Positions 1-7,232 are shown, counted from the first letter of the stretch. The stretch is DNA of 12,710 nt from JAIOPA01 sp964655175 (GCA_964655175.1 CAZZLY010000086.1:1-12710), one strand, 5' to 3'. Notes: generated by a model from the sequence alone, not told the origin. Numbers and translations: made by a program.

Positions 1-388
1 ACGCGAACCCCTGAGGCTGCATCATACGCTGCGCTCCCATCATGTTGAGGTGCGTGAGCGCCTGCGCGAGCTGAGGGTCGCTCGTGACGCCGTTGTTCAT
101 GACGATCTCACCGGGCGTGAGCATCGCGGGCACCGTGTCCGACGGCTGAGGCGCGCCGGGCGTGACTCCGGGGACCGCGGGCATGCCGAGACGACGGCGC
201 TGCTGCCCGTCCACGCCGAACACGCCACGCATACCGCCGGGCGCGAACGCGACCCCCAAGCCACCTCCGCCGAACCCGAACGAGCCGCCGCCGGGGCCAC
301 CGCCGCCGCCTCCCGTGAACCCGCCGGGCGTGCCACTCGTGCCCTTCGTCGGGAGTCCGTCCTCGTCCACCGTGGGGAACATCGGCAT
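1..388 (-). CDS. Gly-rich virion protein with DTVPAMLTPGE motif (C-terminus beyond window)
   Basis: This open frame runs off the left edge, so only the first 129 residues are visible. The ATG at 388 has an AGGAGG site 6 bases upstream; a second in-frame ATG lies two codons on but is worse placed. Residues 19-52 are extremely Gly-rich (for example GGGGGGPGGG), probably a flexible linker. Residues 84-98 read DTVPAMLTPGEIVMN, a short motif widely seen in phage tape-measure, tail-tip and internal virion proteins. Next is a Gln/Met-rich, probably helical stretch. The gene sits 10 bases after the 983-aa tail protein, where short-tailed phages place internal virion or tail proteins. That it is a tape-measure-like or ejected internal protein is inference; the full length is unknown. 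Confidence 0.75.
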   Translation of the reverse strand, partial: MPMFPTVDEDGLPTKGTSGTPGGFTGGGGGGPGGGSFGFGGGGLGVAFAPGGMRGVFGVDGQQRRRLGMPAVPGVTPGAPQPSDTVPAMLTPGEIVMNNGVTSDPQLAQALTHLNMMGAQRMMQPQGFA

Positions 389-394
389 CAGGTG

Positions 395-400
395 CCTCCT
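395..400 (-). promoter_or_regulatory. Ribosome binding site overlapping the upstream stop codon
   Basis: On the minus strand the stop TAG of the 983-aa gene (399-401) continues as TAGGAGG, so the stop supplies the first bases of a perfect AGGAGG site. It lies 6 bases before the ATG at 388 and decides that start. Confidence 0.75.
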
Positions 401-3350
401 AGTACTTCCGGCAGGTCTGGTACTCGACCGCGACCTGCCAGATGGCGTTCTCCACCGCACTCGCCGAGTCCAGCCACTTCACTTCCATGCTGTCGGCCAC
501 CGTGCGAGCGGACTGCGAGAGGGGCACCACTTCGTTGTTCACCACCGCCGAACCCGTCGTCAGGTTCGCCGTCCCCGACGACGCCCTGGCGATGTCCCGC
601 CAGATCGTGATGCCGGGTCCCGTGTTCGGGCTGTAATGCTTGATGACGAGGCGCTGCGAACTGAACCGCGTGAACGGCGGCGCGAGGACCGTGGGCATGT
701 ACAACGCCCCCGACACCGACGACCCGTTGTCGTTGTTGCCGTAGTCCAGTCGATCCAGACGCCCATCGCCGGTACCGGCGTTCGCTTCGCCGCATCCGTA
801 GACGTGTCGGTCATCCGACCGAACGACGGCGAACACGGGTCCCACGCTCTGGGTGTACGGAGCCGACCATCCGTAGGGCCTGCGGGCGTCCGGGTCCGCC
901 ACCTGCGCGAGCCCCGACGACTCGATGCCCTGCGCGAAGTCATAGACCATGCGCCGGTTCGGGACCGTCACGCCCGAATCCGTCCGGTACGTCACGTTCA
1001 GCTGCGTCCCCACCACGCCCAGGTGCATCCGCTGCCCGTCCGAGTCCGGGTCGCTCGAGCGCGCCGACGCCGACGACGCCTTCAGCTCGTACGCCAGACT
1101 CCCCGACTCCGTGACCGGGTTGTGGATGTCGTTCGACAGGACGATCTCGGCCTGCGTCTTGTCCACCGCGACGATGCCGTCGAGCGTGGCGTAGGCGGCC
1201 CATGCGTTGCCCTCGGCGATGGCCCCGTAGCCCACGACGCCGCGCCTCGGGTTCACGGTGAACAGCTTGTAGTCGTAGTCCTCGCCCGAGTTGACGCCCT
1301 TGATGTTGGCGAACATGGCGATGCCGCCCGAGTACCCGCAGACGGCTGCGCCTTGGATGTCGGCGAACCCGAGCAGGTTGCCGGCGTTGAACGACGGCAC
1401 GCGCCGGTTGTACCGGACGAAGGCGTTCGGCGAGACCGAGACGCCCGCGTTGGCCGCGCCCGGCGAGCCGATGGTGAAGTACACGCCGTTGCGGTCCGCC
1501 TTGTCGTAGCCCGTCAGGGTTGACCGCTTGAGGTAGGCAAAGCCGGGGAAGCTCGCGGCGTAAGCTCGGATCCAGCCGTAACCTCGAGCGCTGTGGCCGG
1601 TGGAGTTGAAGATGGTGCCGTCGCCCGTGTCGGCGTAGAACTCGTAGGCCGCCGTGTGGGTGCCCGTGGCTGCGGCCGAGATGGTGGCGCTCGTAGCGCT
1701 GGCCTTGGCCGTGATGTACGTGTTGGCCGGGATGTTTGAGCCCGCGACCTTGTAGCCCAGCGGGACGTCCGCGAACGACGACGCCGTGGTGATGGTCGTC
1801 GTGTTCGTCACCGAGTCCGTGGTGATGGTGATGGTGTACGAGGTCGGTGCGAGGTTCGTGGCCGCGAGCGACCCATCGACGCCAGGACAGAGCTGCGCCG
1901 CCCACTGCTTGCTGGCGCTCGCCGTGGTCGTGGCGTTGATGGTGTCCACCACGTCCTGCAAGGTGTTGCCCGACAGCGTGATGCTGGTCGCGTTGTAGTC
2001 CACGCCGGCATTGCCGTTGGACGGCCCCGTGGCCCACCCGAAGTCGAGCGTGGTCGTCGTGATGCGGTAGATGAACTGCGTCGAGCCGTAGATCGTGGCG
2101 GAGTCGTCGGCGGCGTTGGTGTCGCGGCTGGCCGCGGAGCCCGTGGGGGCCAGCATGATGGCGTGCGGGCTCGGCAGCGTGTGGCCGATGAGCACGCGCT
2201 GGTCGCCGGTGCCGATGTACCGGGCGCGACGCGGCATCACGTAGTCGAACCGGATGACGTCCGGCGCCTCGTCGAGCCCCGCGTCGTTGCCGAGCGTGTC
2301 CGTGAACGTCGTCTGCCCCACCCGGATGATGCCCACCGGGTAGAACGTCCCCATGTCGATGGTCAGCGTGTCCGTGGTCGCGGCCAGCTTCTGCTTGCCC
2401 GTGCGCGCGAGGATGATGTCCGTCACCCCGGCCGGGGGCTGCGGGATCTTCGTCCACTGGATGTCGCGGTACTTGCTCGCGCCACCCACCGTGCCGATGG
2501 TCACGAACCCGAGGCCCGAGGTCAGCGTGGCGTTCTTGGGCCGCGGCGTGAACGGCATCGAGTACGAGCCGTCCTCGAACTTGTAGACGACGGTGACGTA
2601 GAACGCGTCGCCGTCCTCCCAGTTGGCGTCGGAGCCCGTCGAGGCCGTGCCCGCGGCCACCGTCGGCGGGTAGAGCGGCGGCAGCGGCCCCGTCGGCATC
2701 ACCCGGATGGTGTTCGTCGTGGCCGAGCCCGTGACGTTGTTGAACTCGCGGTTCCACCGGCACGGCGTACCGCGCAGGTTCGGGAAGTACCGCCAGTTGC
2801 CCGAGTCCAGCATCCGGCGGGAGCCCGCCAGCATGAACTGGCGCGAGAACGAGAACGCCCCGCGCGTGTACCCACCCGCCCCGCTCTCGTACCACAGCGG
2901 TGCGACCACGTGACGATGCACCGTGTTGAACGTGGAACCCGACGTCGGGTAGCTGCTCGTCGAGAAGTCCGATCCGAGCGTGTACCACTCGTCCGAGCCG
3001 TTCGTGTTGAGCACGCTCAGCTGCCCGAAGTAGCCCGTGTCCGCGGTCGGGAACGACGACGAGTTGCTGTCGTTGGAGAACAGCACCGAGGGCGTCGGGT
3101 ACGGCTCCGAGGTCAGGCTCGGCGACACCAGCTCGAGCCCCTGGCGCGCTCTTGCGGACCACTTGGACTCGAGCATCCCCGCCGTGTTCGACGACAGCAC
3201 CGCGGTGGTCCCCTTGCGGCGGTACCAGCCACCCGTGAACGGGTCGCGCCGGACGTCGGACGAGTCCGAGGTGATCTTGTCCGGCGGGGCGTTGAACCGC
3301 TCGACGCTGCTCGTGTAGCCCGAGAACGGGCCGAAGGTCACGTTCTCCAT
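399..3350 (-). CDS. Large tail protein, candidate T7 gp12-like nozzle
   Basis: 983 residues, the longest gene here, rich in Ser, Thr, Gly, Ala and aromatic residues with almost no predicted helix, as expected of a beta-structured virion protein. No enzyme motif is seen. Segments such as VYKFEDGSYSMPF (255-267), ARYIGTGDQRVLIGH (376-390) and AYATLDGIVAV (719-729) look like strands of a beta-propeller or beta-sandwich. Residues about 420-575 form a distinct Thr/Ala-rich segment with the phage structural-protein pattern VAGSNIPANTYITA (535-548). The gene follows adaptor-sized genes and precedes a tape-measure-like gene, the slot of the T7 tail tubular protein B/nozzle (about 800 aa). The ATG overlaps the upstream stop as TGATG, with GAGG 5 bases before it; the stop is TAG. 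A tail fibre or stopper protein is the alternative. Confidence 0.7.
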   Translation of the reverse strand: MENVTFGPFSGYTSSVERFNAPPDKITSDSSDVRRDPFTGGWYRRKGTTAVLSSNTAGMLESKWSARARQGLELVSPSLTSEPYPTPSVLFSNDSNSSSFPTADTGYFGQLSVLNTNGSDEWYTLGSDFSTSSYPTSGSTFNTVHRHVVAPLWYESGAGGYTRGAFSFSRQFMLAGSRRMLDSGNWRYFPNLRGTPCRWNREFNNVTGSATTNTIRVMPTGPLPPLYPPTVAAGTASTGSDANWEDGDAFYVTVVYKFEDGSYSMPFTPRPKNATLTSGLGFVTIGTVGGASKYRDIQWTKIPQPPAGVTDIILARTGKQKLAATTDTLTIDMGTFYPVGIIRVGQTTFTDTLGNDAGLDEAPDVIRFDYVMPRRARYIGTGDQRVLIGHTLPSPHAIMLAPTGSAASRDTNAADDSATIYGSTQFIYRITTTTLDFGWATGPSNGNAGVDYNATSITLSGNTLQDVVDTINATTTASASKQWAAQLCPGVDGSLAATNLAPTSYTITITTDSVTNTTTITTASSFADVPLGYKVAGSNIPANTYITAKASATSATISAAATGTHTAAYEFYADTGDGTIFNSTGHSARGYGWIRAYAASFPGFAYLKRSTLTGYDKADRNGVYFTIGSPGAANAGVSVSPNAFVRYNRRVPSFNAGNLLGFADIQGAAVCGYSGGIAMFANIKGVNSGEDYDYKLFTVNPRRGVVGYGAIAEGNAWAAYATLDGIVAVDKTQAEIVLSNDIHNPVTESGSLAYELKASSASARSSDPDSDGQRMHLGVVGTQLNVTYRTDSGVTVPNRRMVYDFAQGIESSGLAQVADPDARRPYGWSAPYTQSVGPVFAVVRSDDRHVYGCGEANAGTGDGRLDRLDYGNNDNGSSVSGALYMPTVLAPPFTRFSSQRLVIKHYSPNTGPGITIWRDIARASSGTANLTTGSAVVNNEVVPLSQSARTVADSMEVKWLDSASAVENAIWQVAVEYQTCRKY

Positions 3351-3361
3351 CAGGTCCTCAT
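3350..3361 (-). promoter_or_regulatory. Ribosome binding site inside the terminal MRT codons
   Basis: The minus-strand 12-mer ATGAGGACCTGA encodes Met-Arg-Thr-stop of the 217-aa adaptor and contains GAGG (3356-3359), 5 bases before the start of the 983-aa gene. The identical 12-mer ends the paralogous gene at 4005-4016. Confidence 0.65.
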
Positions 3362-4003
3362 GGGCTGCGAGTCGAGTACGCGGGCCACGTCGGCGCGGCG
3401 GGTGGCCACGCGGTCGGGGAGCTGCGCGGCGAGGGCGGCGATGAACTCGGGCTCACGGCCGGCGGCGCGGGCGATCTCCATGGCCGCCAGTCGGGCGATG
3501 ACCCGGCTGCCCTGCTGCCCCACCAGCAGCGCCGTGTCCGAGGTCAGCGGCTCCAGCTCGTAGTGGCCGTAGATGTTGATGGTCAGCGACGACGTGTTGG
3601 CCGGGTACGTGAACAGCGCCCAGTCGGTGTCCGTCAGCCGTCGGCAGCCCCACGAGCGCATCGGGGCCGCGTCGGCACCCGTCACCGCGTTGAGCTTGAG
3701 TTTCTGGTCGATGAGCACCACGTCCATCTTGTCCATGGGCTCGCCGGTGTCCGAGATGTACGCGTAATCCAGACTGCGGAACAGGTACGTCGAGGCCGTG
3801 AACGTGTACTCGGACGTGGACGAGGTGATGAGCTGGCTGCCCGCCTGCGCGATGAACTCCTCGGGGAACGTGCTCGCGTACCACTGGCGCGCTTCCTCGA
3901 GGTACGTGTTCACCTGGGCGTCGGTGCAGGCGCTGTTCGAGCCGTCGTCGTTGGCGAGGTAGCGGGCCAGCGTGCGGGCCTCGGCGCGGGTCAGGCTGGC
4001 CAT
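3350..4003 (-). CDS. Head-tail adaptor candidate, paralogue 2
   Basis: 217 residues, clearly homologous to the gene just upstream (4005-4670). Both contain EEARQWYAS followed by FP (residues 37-47 here), FRSLD then DTG and DK, SWGC, IYGHYE, and a C-terminal helical region starting GSRVIARLAA and ending MRT. Size and position between the capsid and the large tail protein match the T7 gp11-type adaptor (about 200 aa) or HK97 gp6-type connector, which form a ring under the portal; this role is inferred from synteny. The ATG follows the upstream stop after one base, with GAGG 7 bases before it. Its own stop overlaps the next start by one base (TGATG). The middle of the protein diverges from its twin most. 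Confidence 0.75.
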   Translation of the reverse strand: MASLTRAEARTLARYLANDDGSNSACTDAQVNTYLEEARQWYASTFPEEFIAQAGSQLITSSTSEYTFTASTYLFRSLDYAYISDTGEPMDKMDVVLIDQKLKLNAVTGADAAPMRSWGCRRLTDTDWALFTYPANTSSLTINIYGHYELEPLTSDTALLVGQQGSRVIARLAAMEIARAAGREPEFIAALAAQLPDRVATRRADVARVLDSQPMRT

Positions 4004-4004
4004 G

Positions 4005-4016
4005 TCAGGTCCTCAT
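4005..4016 (-). promoter_or_regulatory. Ribosome binding site inside the terminal MRT codons
   Basis: Second copy of the ATGAGGACCTGA 12-mer. It ends the 221-aa adaptor (Met-Arg-Thr-stop) and places GAGG (4011-4014) 7 bases before the start of the 217-aa adaptor at 4003. Confidence 0.65.
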
Positions 4017-4670
4017 CGCGTGGTTGGCCAACATGCGCTTCAGATCGTCGCGGCGGGTCAGCACGCGCTCGGGAAGGTTGGCGGCGATGCTCGCGATGAA
4101 GTCCGTCGGGCGACCGCAAAGGCGCGCAATCTCCACCGCCGCCAGCCGCGCGATGACCCGAGAGCCGTGATGCCCGAACAGCAGGACGTCCGAGTCACCC
4201 GTCAGCGCCGCGACCTCGTAGTGGCCGTAGATGCGGATCTTCCGCGCCACCGCCGCCGTCGGGTAGAAGATGAGGTTCCACTTGTTGTCAGTCGCGGGGT
4301 CGCGCACGCAGCCCCACGACGCGATGTCCGTCGCCGCAACGGCCGCCTGCGTGTCCTTCTGCGATTTCTGCGCGAGCAGGTAGTAGTCCACCTTGTCGTA
4401 GAGCGTCCCCGTGTCCGTGCAGAAGCACGTGTCGAGCGATCGGAACGTCGAGCTGGTGGTCAGCGCCAGCGAGGTCGTGACGGCCGCGGACGACTCGTTG
4501 TACGCGAGGCCCAGCGTGTCGTCGGGGAACATGCTGGCGTACCACTGACGGGCCTCCTCGATGAGCGAGTTGGCCTTGGTGTCCGACACGCCGGGCGCCG
4601 TCGTCGCGGTGTCCTGCGCGATGAGCCGCGCGAGGTCGCGTGCGTTGGCCAGCGTCAGGCTCGCGGGCAT
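4005..4670 (-). CDS. Head-tail adaptor candidate, paralogue 1
   Basis: 221 residues starting at the ATG at 4670, which overlaps the upstream stop as TGATG. The frame is open further upstream, but that part lies inside the preceding gene. Landmarks are an N-terminal helix, EEARQWYASMFP (38-49), FRSLD (76-80), DTG plus DK (86-93), SWGC (118-121), IYGHYE (147-152), GSRVIARLAA (169-178) and a C-terminal TRRDD region. By hand alignment about 46 of the last 75 residues are identical to the downstream gene, so the two are tandem duplicates that have diverged. Cys residues at 82 and 84 (TCFCTD) are absent from the twin. Position suggests a ring-forming connector between portal and tail. Which twin keeps the ancestral role cannot be told. 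Confidence 0.78.
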   Translation of the reverse strand: MPASLTLANARDLARLIAQDTATTAPGVSDTKANSLIEEARQWYASMFPDDTLGLAYNESSAAVTTSLALTTSSTFRSLDTCFCTDTGTLYDKVDYYLLAQKSQKDTQAAVAATDIASWGCVRDPATDNKWNLIFYPTAAVARKIRIYGHYEVAALTGDSDVLLFGHHGSRVIARLAAVEIARLCGRPTDFIASIAANLPERVLTRRDDLKRMLANHAMRT

Positions 4671-5356
4671 CAGTAGTACCTGCGGACGACGCTGCCGCCC
4701 GACTGCGCGATGCGCGCCGTGCGCTCGCGCTCGAGGTTCAGGAACCGCGTGCCGTCCGCCTGGTACTTCTGCGCGATGGCCGGGGACAGCTTGCACGCCG
4801 CGAGGTCCTCGTCGGTCATGCCCGCGGCGATTTCCGCGGCCGTCAGCAGCTCGACCGCCTTCACGCCGAACGTGCCGAACGGGATGACCGAGCTGTCCGC
4901 CGTCAAGGCGTCCGGCAGGTCCATGTACCACGCGTCCAGCGTGTCCGTGGCGCTCGGCGTCGGGTACAGCACCACCTTCACGAGCTGCGAGTCGTCCTCG
5001 TAGATGGCGTAGCGGTCCGGCTTGCCCGTCGCCGCGGCCGTGTTGCGCTTGAACTCCAGCATCGCGTCGAACGGGATCTTGCGCAGCGGGTACAGGTCCG
5101 AGTTGCGGATGAGCGCCACGACCGAGTAGATGATGCGCGTCGCCGACGGGGCCACCGTGTACGTGTCCGTCCCCGCCACCAGCGTGCAGGCGGTGGTCTG
5201 CTTGGTCAGGCCGCCGTACGTGTCCGACGCGATGAGCTGCATCTGGTTGGACATGACGTTGCGCACCTGCTCGTTCGTGCGCACGTACCGGCTGCCCACC
5301 TGGTCGTTCAGGAGGGCACGGATGTTCTTGATGGCGTCACCGGCCGTGCTGCTCAT
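4670..5356 (-). CDS. Virion connector/adaptor candidate, 228 aa
   Basis: 228 residues. The N-terminal third is helical (AGDAIKNIRALLNDQ then RNVMSNQMQLIA), followed by strand-rich sequence (TLVAGTDTYTVAP, RIIYSVVALIRN) and a C-terminal helical, charged segment (RFLNLERERTARI). This plan of helices, beta core and C-terminal helices resembles the size and outline of the two adaptor genes that follow, but I see no convincing residue-level homology to them. A GGAGG site lies 6 bases before the ATG at 5356, and the first 20 bases of the gene overlap the previous one. Its placement after the capsid gene points to a head-completion or connector role. I do not recognise a named family with certainty. 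Confidence 0.65.
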   Translation of the reverse strand: MSSTAGDAIKNIRALLNDQVGSRYVRTNEQVRNVMSNQMQLIASDTYGGLTKQTTACTLVAGTDTYTVAPSATRIIYSVVALIRNSDLYPLRKIPFDAMLEFKRNTAAATGKPDRYAIYEDDSQLVKVVLYPTPSATDTLDAWYMDLPDALTADSSVIPFGTFGVKAVELLTAAEIAAGMTDEDLAACKLSPAIAQKYQADGTRFLNLERERTARIAQSGGSVVRRYY

Positions 5357-5693
5357 CGTGCTCCTCCGCGAGATTGAGCTTGCGCTCCTTGTGCCACGGC
5401 AGCGCCGGGACCGTGAACGACGGCCCGCGGCGCTTCTCCACGGCCTTCTCCGGCATCTTCCGGCCCTCGGCGATCGACGCCTCGAGACGGTCCGCCGGCC
5501 TCATCATCTCCTTGAACTCCCGCAGCTTCTTCATGTCCACCGAGCCATCGCGCTTCTTGAACTCGTAGCGCCACTCGCGCTTGCCCTCCCGCAGATGCTC
5601 CTCGCCGAACGCGCGCACGAGGTCCATCTTCTTGGGCTTGAGTTCGCGCAGCTTCTGGTGCTTCGCGACGGTCTCGTTGAACGTGTCAGACAT
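5337..5693 (-). CDS. Small charged phage protein, 118 aa, function unknown
   Basis: 118 residues from the ATG at 5693; the same frame is open further upstream, but that part lies inside the preceding gene. It is strongly charged, with many Lys/Arg/Glu residues in probably helical segments (KLRELKPKKMDLVRAFGEEH, DMKKLREFKEMMRPADRLEA), and it ends in a His/Glu-rich tail (EEHDEQHGR). No Cys, membrane segment or enzyme motif is visible. It overlaps the stop of the upstream gene by 8 bases and the next gene by 20, so translational coupling is likely. The ribosome binding site is weak (GAAGAAGG lies directly against the ATG). A virion-assembly or DNA/RNA-binding accessory role is possible but not shown. 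Confidence 0.65.
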   Translation of the reverse strand: MSDTFNETVAKHQKLRELKPKKMDLVRAFGEEHLREGKREWRYEFKKRDGSVDMKKLREFKEMMRPADRLEASIAEGRKMPEKAVEKRRGPSFTVPALPWHKERKLNLAEEHDEQHGR

Positions 5694-6270
5694 CCTTCTT
5701 CGCCTTCTTGAACGAACCCGCGTCCGCGGGCTTGTCCACCACCGGTGCGCTGCGCGTCGCGTCGAGGATCTGGCGGGCGATCTCCGCGTTGAACGACTCC
5801 GACTCGGCCACCTGCCCGAGACGCATGAACTCCTCGACCTGCTTCTCCGCGACGAACGGCTCGACGCGGACGTCATCCCGCGACTTACCGACCGACCGGC
5901 TGCCGCGGTACTTGAACTTGGTCCCGTCACCCTCGACCGCGATGACGGCGATGTGCTCGCCCGTGGCGTCCTGACGACCCTGACGCGCGGCGAGGCCCGA
6001 CTGGTAGTACATGAAGCAGGGCATCTCGCGGTTGTCCGCGTGTCCGCCCTCCTGCTGCCGGAGCTTGATCTGCACGACGACGTTCAGCGGACCCTCGTGC
6101 CCTTCCTCCTGGTTCTTCCACTTGTGGAAGCGGCAGGACTTGAAGTACGGGCAGCCGAGGTTGGTCGGGGTGCGCTGCGAACACGAACCGTACTGCGAGG
6201 GGTCGAGGTTGAACTTCTTCAGCTCGTCGAGGGTTCCGTGCGGTTCCGAGGGGATCTTGTTCTCGTACAT
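5686..6270 (-). CDS. Cys/His-cluster protein (CCCH-like), 194 aa, function unknown
   Basis: 194 residues with a GGAGG site 4 bases before the ATG. The N-terminal region holds C30, C40, C46 and H49 (spacing x9, x5, x2; GCPYFKSCRFHKW), close to a CCCH zinc-finger pattern, and a further Cys at 85 (EMPCFMYY). These could bind zinc or, less likely, an iron-sulfur cluster. A beta-rich middle (LNVVVQIKL, EHIAVIAVEG) is followed by a helical, charged C-terminus ending in Lys residues. I do not recognise the family. The location, first after the capsid gene and ahead of the adaptors, is unusual for a metal-binding regulator and may mean a virion or assembly role. It is separated from the capsid gene by 63 bases containing two hairpins. 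Confidence 0.7.
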   Translation of the reverse strand: MYENKIPSEPHGTLDELKKFNLDPSQYGSCSQRTPTNLGCPYFKSCRFHKWKNQEEGHEGPLNVVVQIKLRQQEGGHADNREMPCFMYYQSGLAARQGRQDATGEHIAVIAVEGDGTKFKYRGSRSVGKSRDDVRVEPFVAEKQVEEFMRLGQVAESESFNAEIARQILDATRSAPVVDKPADAGSFKKAKKDV

Positions 6271-6275
6271 GGCTC

Positions 6276-6289
6276 CTCCGCGGACGGAG
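6276..6289 (-). promoter_or_regulatory. Hairpin covering a ribosome binding site
   Basis: On the minus strand CTCCG (6285-6289) can pair with CGGAG (6276-6280) across a 4-base loop. The 3' arm contains most of the GGAGG site (6275-6279) of the 194-aa gene starting at 6270, so the site could be hidden when the hairpin forms. The stem is only 5 bp but all but one pair are GC. Confidence 0.4.
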
Positions 6290-6290
6290 C

Positions 6291-6314
6291 GGGCCGGGGG
6301 CTATCCCCGGACCC
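6291..6314 (-). terminator. GC-rich hairpin after the capsid gene
   Basis: Downstream of the capsid stop, minus-strand GGG-T-CCGGGG can pair with CCCCGGCCC across a 5-base loop, giving a 9-bp stem with one bulged T. No T-run follows, so it is not a classical intrinsic terminator. It may be a partial terminator, an RNA-stabilising 3' end for the capsid message, or chance in a GC-rich genome. Confidence 0.4.
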
Positions 6315-6333
6315 GCACCGCCACAGGTGTGTG

Positions 6334-7206
6334 TTACGTGTTCTTCGACTTGATGAGGCAGGCGTAGGCGTCGCGCTTCGTCGCCTTGCCGTAGTCGCAC
6401 CACGCGAGCAGGAACGTCGCGAGGCCGTTCGGCTGCGCCTTGACGCTCGGACGGCTGTTGAAGCCGATGCCGAACGCGCGGCCGATGGTCAGGCAGTTGT
6501 TGAAGCCGCCACCGCTCGAACGCACGTTGCCCGTCGGGATGAACTGGATGCCGTAGGCCTCCTGGATGACGCCCGAGACCGCCGGGTTCTGGCTGTCACC
6601 GCGGGCGTACGCCTGCGTCAGGTTGCCGATCGACATCACGTTGTCGTCCTGCAGGTGGTGGTAGAAGAACAGGTACTTGCCGGGGTCGGCGAACTGCTTG
6701 GCACCCGCCTTCACCTTGCTGCGCGCCTCGAGGATCTTGGCGAGGTCGATGTCGCTGGCGTAGTCACCGACGACGTTCGTGGTCAGCGCCGAGAACAGCG
6801 ACGCCACGTCCTGGTCGATGTACTGCGCCACGGCGGCCTCCATCGACTGACGGAGGTCGTCCGTCGGGTCGAACTGCATACGCTGGAGGACGTTCTCGTT
6901 GACCGAGACGTTCACGTTGACCGTGCCGGGGGTGAAGGTGATCTCACCCTCGGTGTTGGCCGAGAACGTCAGGCCGAACGACGACATGTCGGTGCTGTCA
7001 CCGACCGACGCCGCGGTCAGGTTGTCGTGCTTCGGGATGTGGAGGCGGTTGCCGAGACGGCCCACGTCGTCGATCTTCGACCAGATGGCGGCCTTCTCGT
7101 ACGCCTGCACGTCGAACCGCTTCGCCCACTCCTCGGCGACCCACTTGGTCGCGGTGGTACCCGAGCTGACAGAGCCCGGTGCGTAAACGCTGCCCGTGAT
7201 GGCCAT
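6334..7206 (-). CDS. Major capsid protein candidate
   Basis: 290 residues, a usual size for an HK97-fold coat protein without a delta domain. The N-terminal part (KWVAEEWAKRFDVQAYEKAA, then GNRLHIPKHDNLTAASVGD) resembles the N-arm and E-loop layout of P22/HK97-type coat proteins. Residues 115-140 form a long amphipathic helix suitable as the spine helix, and 170-190 and 215-270 provide the mixed alpha/beta P- and A-domain sequence. It lies directly after the coiled-coil scaffold candidate and two genes after the portal, the standard head-gene order. The ATG at 7206 has GGGAG 8 bases upstream; the stop is TAA, the only TAA among these genes. The family call is inference from pattern and synteny. 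Confidence 0.82.
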   Translation of the reverse strand: MAITGSVYAPGSVSSGTTATKWVAEEWAKRFDVQAYEKAAIWSKIDDVGRLGNRLHIPKHDNLTAASVGDSTDMSSFGLTFSANTEGEITFTPGTVNVNVSVNENVLQRMQFDPTDDLRQSMEAAVAQYIDQDVASLFSALTTNVVGDYASDIDLAKILEARSKVKAGAKQFADPGKYLFFYHHLQDDNVMSIGNLTQAYARGDSQNPAVSGVIQEAYGIQFIPTGNVRSSGGGFNNCLTIGRAFGIGFNSRPSVKAQPNGLATFLLAWCDYGKATKRDAYACLIKSKNT

Positions 7207-7214
7207 TCTGTGTT

Positions 7215-7230
7215 CTCCCTATGGCGGGAG
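7215..7230 (-). promoter_or_regulatory. Hairpin sequestering the capsid ribosome binding site
   Basis: In the 26 bases between the scaffold stop and the capsid ATG, minus-strand CTCCC (7226-7230) pairs perfectly with GGGAG (7215-7219) across a 6-base loop. GGGAG is the only good ribosome binding site for the capsid gene, so its access may depend on ribosomes arriving from the scaffold gene. Confidence 0.45.
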
Positions 7231-7232
7231 CG

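Noticed and set aside
162..1523. Plus-strand open frame with a Pro-rich start
   Set aside because: The Pro run is the complement of the Gly-rich linker of the minus-strand gene at 1-388; no independent support.
940..3162. Second minus-strand frame (740 codons) within the 983-aa tail gene
   Set aside because: Its translation is His/Arg/Gly-rich and aperiodic, while the 983-aa frame has structural-protein composition, a coupled start and a proper ribosome binding site.
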